From the NCBI GenBank assembly GCA_019188255.1, contig JAETXT010000002.1, forward strand, positions 6,200,001-6,264,000: a stretch of DNA of 64,000 bases. The letters run 5' to 3'. The notes below the pieces were generated by a model. That model did no database searches. It saw nothing but the letters and a program-made list of their open reading frames with translations, and was not told where the DNA came from. Positions within the stretch are counted from its first letter, which is position 1. Every line of letters begins with the position of its first letter. The stretch is from Verticillium longisporum. Lineage: Eukaryota > Ascomycota > Sordariomycetes > Glomerellales > Plectosphaerellaceae. Below, piece by piece: positions 60,899 to 64,000 of this stretch. Position numbers and translations under genes: made by a program.

Positions 60899-63897
60899 CT
60901 ATGCAAAGCTAAGTCGAGCTCTGGTTTCGGGCACAGTCTCGCCAGGCAGAGGTGGCAGATCCTTGTTGAAAGAGTCTTTGCTGAGCCTCGGCTGGAGCCC
61001 GAACGAGTCATCTGGGTTGAAGGACTTGGAGTCGTTGCTCCTCGACTGCGTCATGGCACCGTACCCGCTGTCCTGACTCTCAGGCTTCAGGCCAGTTTTT
61101 GGTGGCGTGGGATGAGCGTAGTTCCTGAACCCTGGCAACTTGTTCAAGAAGTCAGGCTTTGCCGGCGTGCAGGCCTATGTTCGTCGTCCCCATCGCGGCT
61201 CGTCCTCCAATCGAGTGTGATTCGGCAGCTTCCTCGACAACAGGCAGGTCTGGATCCCTCTGTCCGGATTCCCGTCTGTCAGGTGCTGGTATCGTCGTCA
61301 TGACCTTGTCTGGAACAGACTCTTCCGACGCACCACGCTCCGCTGACCTCTGTGCCACGAGCTCAGCTTTTCGATAACCTCCTGCGCCTCGGGAGACTTT
61401 TGTCCACTTGGCAGAGGGGCTGGCGGCGGTTGATGGGAGGGCATGGGAGGCGCTGACGTCGAGTTGGATCGTCGCCGGGAGTTTGAGCTTCTCCAGCTGG
61501 AGACGCGTTGATTCTGGTTATCGCTCACAATAGCTGCCGCTGCCTCTTCTTCTTGTTTTTGTTGCTTCTCCCGGGCAGCTTGCTCTGGTGACATAGTGAT
61601 GCCCTCCACAAAATGGTAGAAACGATCTCCGTATTGACTGGGAGGGGTGGCAGAGATTTGATTTCTATCATTTGTTAACCCCTTCCAGAAGTGTTCAATC
61701 TTTTTGATCATTCCGTACTACATACGTTAGCAAAAGCCAATATGCCACAAGAGTGCTGGTTAAGCTTACGTGAGTCAGGCAGTCGATCACTCCCAGGTAG
61801 TAGATTTCGTCAGCTGGAGAGTTGTCTTCGTGTGTGGCTCGGAGGCCGCCGTCGTCCTGGTTGAATATGAAGCCCGCTCTGTTGTGCGCTTCGTCTAGCT
61901 CGTCCGGCATCTTGTTGGAGGCGCCCATGGGCACGGGCCGTTCTTGACGGATCATCTGTCTCAGTTCCTTGGCCTTTCGTGCGTTCTCCAACTTTGATGG
62001 GGTTCTCAGAAGCACCGACTGAGGTTCAGCATCGTCCTGTGTGGCGTCGCCACCTGGGTTGAACACCTGTAGAGTCTTGCCCCGTAAGTTCTCCTCGTTC
62101 CCCCTGGATACGTCGTGGATACCAACGAGGAGCGAGTAGTCCATTATCTTTAGCTTTTTCATGAGTGCGACGTCTCGGTTGAGCTGTTCCAGGAAAAGTC
62201 GTTTCTTCTGGATACCTAGCTCAAGAGAGCGTTGCCGCCTCAACCAGTTGAGATCCTTCATGGTGGCCCTTGGGTTCTTGTCCAGGTCCTCCTCACGATA
62301 ATCTCGACCAATAGTCGAGCCTTTAAGATCGAAGGTGGAGTGGATATCCCGGTGCGGCGGGAAAAGATTGTTCATGACCACAAAGTGAATCTTCTTGCCA
62401 TATGGCATCTTGACACGGTGAAGGCCGTAAAATTGAGACAGCAAAGTGTTGGGGTTGTCGCTGACATGCTGGTAATAATCCTTGAGAATTTTGCGGAGAA
62501 ACTTGTGTTCGGCATGATGGATGGTCTTGATGATGTACTTGTAGTCCCTAGAGAAGTAGAAAAAGCTTCCGCTCTTGCCCGGAGAACCGAGCTCAGAGAG
62601 TATGTACTTTCCTGTGAGAGACATGAGGTAGTCTGCAGGGTCAAGTCGGAAAAGTGAGCGCAGCCGACGGAAGACCCATGGTGCGTAGTCCTTAAACTTG
62701 AAGTCGTATTTGGCCGACGGGACAAGTTCATTGCCAGCACTGAATGGGTTAGCCTCTCTCGTATCGTAGCAAAGGGCGTTCGAGGACCTACATGTCAAAG
62801 GTGGACTTTTGTTTGGCAACAAAGTCGGCAGGTGTGGGTGGCCCGTCCAGCTGGGCGTTGGTACGCTACACGGAGGCCCGAATGCCAGTAAGCATGTTGT
62901 ATGACGTACCCCAGTTGGCATGATGCTGGTCGACTTTGGTACCACCAAGCACACGATCGTCGTCTACCCCCTCCTTCTTCTTTCTCTTGCTTGCCCTTTT
63001 CTGGCGGTACGCTTCTGCCCAGCGAAGGGCGTCCTCATCGGGCACTACGTCATCGCGCGGCGCATCGGACTGCAGTGACCTTGTGTTCCTGCGTCCCAGA
63101 CTGAGTGATGCCCTACGAACTCCTGCCGTCGCCGCTGTTGGGGAGAACCGGCCGCTTGCAAAAGCCGTGTCGTGTCCGTCCCTGGAGCTCCTGCCTGGCT
63201 GCACCTTAGGCACTTCAAGGGTGTGTCTTTGCTTCAGACCAGTGTTGGGGGGGACCTGCAAAGATGAAGAGGCATCGGCGCCATTTGCTTCGTAGATGGG
63301 AGGAGACGAAAAGCGATGTGGTGAATGGGTGTTACGAGCCTCCAGGATCGCCGAGGCAGAAGTCGTGTTGCGGGCCGGGGTGGTCGGTTCAGTACTTTGG
63401 TCGTGTTGAGGGAATGTCGTCTCGGAGGGGGCTTGTGTCAAACTAGCACTGGACGAAGGTTGTACGTTGCCGTTTTGGGCTGGAGGCGGAGGCGCTGTTC
63501 TATCGGGCATCTTGACGACGCTGCCATTTTGAATAGGGGACGGAGCGCCATTTCCCCTCTGCTGCGTATCGTGGTTTGTGTAATGATCGACATTGTCCTC
63601 ATATCCTCCGCCGTTGACCGAACTGCCGTGAGGCAACGAGCTCATACTGGTAGGTCTGGTGCCATTCACCTGTGCGGGGCAAGAGTCGGATGAAAAGGAG
63701 CTTTCGTCAAAACTGTCATCCGGGTGTGGAGGAGAGTCGTGTTTGCCGAGGACTAGAGGATGGGTGTGGCCATTCGTGTCGTGGCCGCCGTGTTTGCTCT
63801 TGGCCCCCAGGCTAAGCGTGTTGCTTGGATCGAGGTCCAGGAAGTCGGTATCGGACGAATAGACTGGTGCTTTCTCGTGCGTCAAGAATGTGGGCAT
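60899..63897 (-). CDS. Phosphatidylinositol-4-phosphate 5-kinase Mss4, in-frame TAG and two frame changes
   Basis: Makes PI(4,5)P2 at the plasma membrane for actin organisation and cell-wall signalling. ATG 63897. The first about 320 residues are disordered and Ser/Pro-rich. After YNMLTGIRASV there is a TAG (62866-62868); the same frame resumes RTNAQLDGPPTPADF, where the family has SRTNAKLD. Two introns fit: STFDI-AGNELVPSAKYDF and CLTH-YGMIKKIEHFWKGL. Kinase hallmarks are GKSGSFFYFSRDYKYIIKT, LLSQFYGLHRVK, HFVVMNNLFP, FDLKGSTIGR, IMDYSLLVGIHD and YYLGVIDCLTHYG. After EAQEVIEK the frame shifts (A4 for A5 on the coding strand, 61368-61371) and goes on as AELVAQRSAERG; near 61170 it returns to the first frame with PAKPDFLNKLPGF, ending at 60899. 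Confidence 0.88.
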
Positions 63898-64000
63898 GGT
63901 CGTACAGATTTGTATACACCTTGAGCAAGACGATATCGTTATCAAGATGTTCGCAAAGTTGGTGCCGTGGGCCGAAAGGGTCGTCGGCTGTCTAGTGCTG
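63898..64000. other. 5' flank of MSS4, window edge
   Basis: 103 bp upstream of the chosen Mss4 start. In-frame sequence continues without an ATG to about 63945, so an upstream exon outside the window remains possible. Confidence 0.4.

Overview
The window is nuclear DNA of a filamentous ascomycete, most likely a sordariomycete; I cannot name the genus. The evidence is short GT-AG introns (about 45-110 bp) with CTAAC/CTGAC-like branch sites, dispersed monocistronic genes on both strands, and ascomycete gene families: NoxB, a Zn2Cys6 regulator with a fungal_trans_2-like C-terminus, a Dal5-type permease and a reductive iron uptake pair.

Layout. 0.9-1.5 kb: thioredoxin. 4.9-7.1 kb: NIPA-type Mg transporter. 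7.5-11.7 kb: divergent Ftr1 iron permease and Fet3 ferroxidase, sharing an 861 bp promoter that carries an ATCWGATAA-type iron-GATA site. 12.2-13.2 kb: secreted beta-propeller protein. 13.9-15.7 kb: anion permease (MFS). 15.9-17.9 kb: Reb1-like Myb protein. 18.7-22.7 kb: large unknown disordered protein with a PIP-box-like motif. 24.1-26.1 kb: mitochondrial P-loop NTPase. 27.5-29.8 kb: Zn2Cys6/AT-hook regulator. 29.8-36.5 kb: gene-poor. 36.5-38.3 kb: M20 carboxypeptidase S. 38.7-43.0 kb: full-size WHITE-type ABC transporter. 44.4-46.2 kb: unknown protein. 46.7-48.5 kb: NADPH oxidase B. 48.5-51.5 kb: gene-poor. 51.5-52.4 kb: E2 ubiquitin-conjugating enzyme (Ubc4/5). 53.6-55.0 kb: glutaryl-CoA dehydrogenase. 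55.9-58.1 kb: unknown protein. 58.3-60.2 kb: divergent SYS1 and COA6. 60.9-63.9 kb: PI4P 5-kinase Mss4.

The one clear functional module is high-affinity iron uptake. Fet3 oxidises Fe(II) at the plasma membrane and Ftr1 imports the Fe(III). The other genes are a mixed housekeeping and regulatory neighbourhood; I see no secondary-metabolite cluster, CRISPR array, tRNA or intact transposon.

The most unusual property is damage. Nine of about twenty genes carry single-point lesions: six isolated in-frame stops (TGA 12950, TAG 19381, TAA 25272, TAA 42273, TAG 57116, TAG 62866), five apparent one-base losses in homopolymers or very short runs (about 897, 27918, 40911, 48015, 61368), and one frame return near 61170. 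In every case the same or the neighbouring frame carries on with recognisable or consistent protein on both sides. Targets include Mss4 (essential in yeast), an AAA-type ATPase and NoxB. Uncorrected sequence error is the simplest reading; real decay or recoding should be excluded with reads and RNA.

A palindrome-centred short motif, TACCTAGGTA and its tandem TAGG extensions, recurs in many of the intergenic gaps.
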